Assembly (NCBI RefSeq): GCF_047663525.1 | Contig: NC_092621.1 | Span: forward strand, 15,387,501-15,451,500 | Direction of reading: 5' to 3' | DNA length: 64,000 bases | Source of the DNA: Anas platyrhynchos | Taxonomy: Eukaryota > Chordata > Aves > Anseriformes > Anatidae | In this document: one piece after another, positions 62,791-64,000 of the stretch | Layout of the letters: every line of letters starts with the position of its first letter | Numbering within the stretch: the first letter of the stretch is position 1 | Made by a program: the position numbers and the translations under genes | The notes under the pieces: generated by a model | Databases searched by the model: none | What the model was told of the DNA's origin: nothing | The model's input: the letters and a program-made list of their open reading frames with translations, nothing else

Positions 62791-64000
62791 TGGGTACTAA
62801 AAAAGGGGATAGTGGAACTTTGGTCTGACTCACTAGACTGATTTGTTTTTCTGTTAATCACAAAAGACAATGAAGGATAATCATTCAGAAACAGACCGAG
62901 AAGCTTCATTACTGATGAAAACAAAGAGCTGAGTTTTTACACAAAAGAGATTTTAAAGAGGGGAAGGAAAGCGTTGATAAAAAGAATTTAGTCTTTCCAT
63001 AAACCTGTGGTATGAAAGATAGCAGAGAATGCACAAGAGACAATGCATAAAGTCAGAGCAGCTGTGAAGACTGCAGCAAGGACACTGTAAGCAGAGTGGA
63101 CTGAAAACAGGTGGAATTCAGAAGAGAGATTTGAGCTTCTTAAATAGTGGTGCCTCACATCACTGATATATTTCACTGTGTTAAATGATTTGAGGAGATA
63201 GTTATGCCCCAAAAAAACTGAGGAGTGTGACCTCGAGCTGTTTAGCGGCAGATGGAAGAGGGAAAAAAAGGCAACAACAACACATCTCAATGATACTCAT
63301 GTTGTAGTAGTTGTACAAATTGGTAAGGATACTGAATTCTGAAGGAACAGAATTTCTGGAAGCCGAAAATTCTTGTCTAAAAGTAAAAGATTACAAAACT
63401 ACTAGCAGCAGTAAAGGAAAAATCAAAAGGGGGAACTTGGAACAAACTGGGACATCCAAAAGTATTTCTGAAAGTTACCTGGTGATAAGATACATGAAAG
63501 ATGCCAAGGGCAAAAATATATTTAGAAATTAATGTAATTAATATAGCCGATTTGTTAGGTTAATAAGGTATTTCAATAGAACTCTAGCACACCACAATAC
63601 TTGAAGAATTTATATAAGTAACATTTTTGAACTGCATTCGTTAAAGGTTGTCAGGAAACAGTTTCACAGACAAACAACAGCTGCCGTGCTAATGGAGATC
63701 AGCACTGATTGTAACGTTGAAAGTATTTCAAAAGGTCATTACAGCTTTTTTAGTAATTAAAAATTAGAATAATTATAAAATATTTCCAAGGCATTTTGCT
63801 TTTTTTTTTCTTTTAAATTTGATAGTAATAAACTTTGTACCTTTATCAAATTCACCTGCAACATTCAACCTTCAGAAGACAGATTTATGATTAAATTAGT
63901 ATCATACTGTATAATCAGAATCAGAACACTGAAAGTGCTGTGTCAAATAGTTTGATTCTTTGCAGAACCTTTTTGAAAGTCAAAGCACTGTGGCATTAAA

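Larger units (their letters stand above)
58312..64000 (+). other. CCDC152: CCDC152 intron, running off the window
   Basis: Begins gtaagt. It contains old LINE and CR1 sequence (60090-60420, 61416-62790). No third coding exon was recognised. Confidence 0.7.

Noticed and set aside
1..64000. CRISPR arrays, operons, phage-like or integrated viral genes
   Set aside because: No spaced direct repeats of that type and no viral gene motifs were seen. The window is vertebrate nuclear DNA.

Overview
The window is avian nuclear DNA, most likely from a galliform or a related bird. The evidence is the many CR1 LINE copies, the AT-rich introns with sparse repeats, and a growth hormone receptor whose protein reads as the bird form. 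Gene order is GHR followed by CCDC152 on the + strand. In other vertebrates SELENOP lies just beyond CCDC152. In chicken, GHR is on the Z chromosome. I do not assign a species.

Layout. 1-20371 is GHR intron sequence; the signal-peptide exon (mammalian exon 2) was not recognised here. 20372-35678 holds seven GHR coding exons (mammalian numbers 4-10) with conserved splice sites and phases, encoding 587 residues: extracellular domain, transmembrane segment, Box 1 and the whole cytoplasmic tail. The 3' UTR follows, with candidate poly(A) signals at 36090, 36121, 37504 and 37610. 37636-55892 is intergenic. It holds a 12-bp tandem repeat with a perfect 15-bp hairpin, several CR1 elements (one about 2.4 kb with endonuclease and reverse-transcriptase remnants), an intact tRNA-Ser(AGA) gene on the - strand, an oligo-T array and a GC-rich segment with a G-quadruplex motif. 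55893-58311 carries the first two coding exons of CCDC152. The rest is CCDC152 intron with more CR1, and the gene runs off the right edge.

GHR is the cytokine-type receptor for growth hormone and signals through JAK2 and STAT5. CCDC152 is a coiled-coil protein of poorly known function. The two genes are neighbours and are not known to share a pathway. The most interesting sequence signal is an AATAAA poly(A) hexamer inside GHR coding exon 5. I found no undescribed multi-gene system. Nearly all other open reading frames in the window are chance frames, microsatellite frames or decayed CR1 ORF2.
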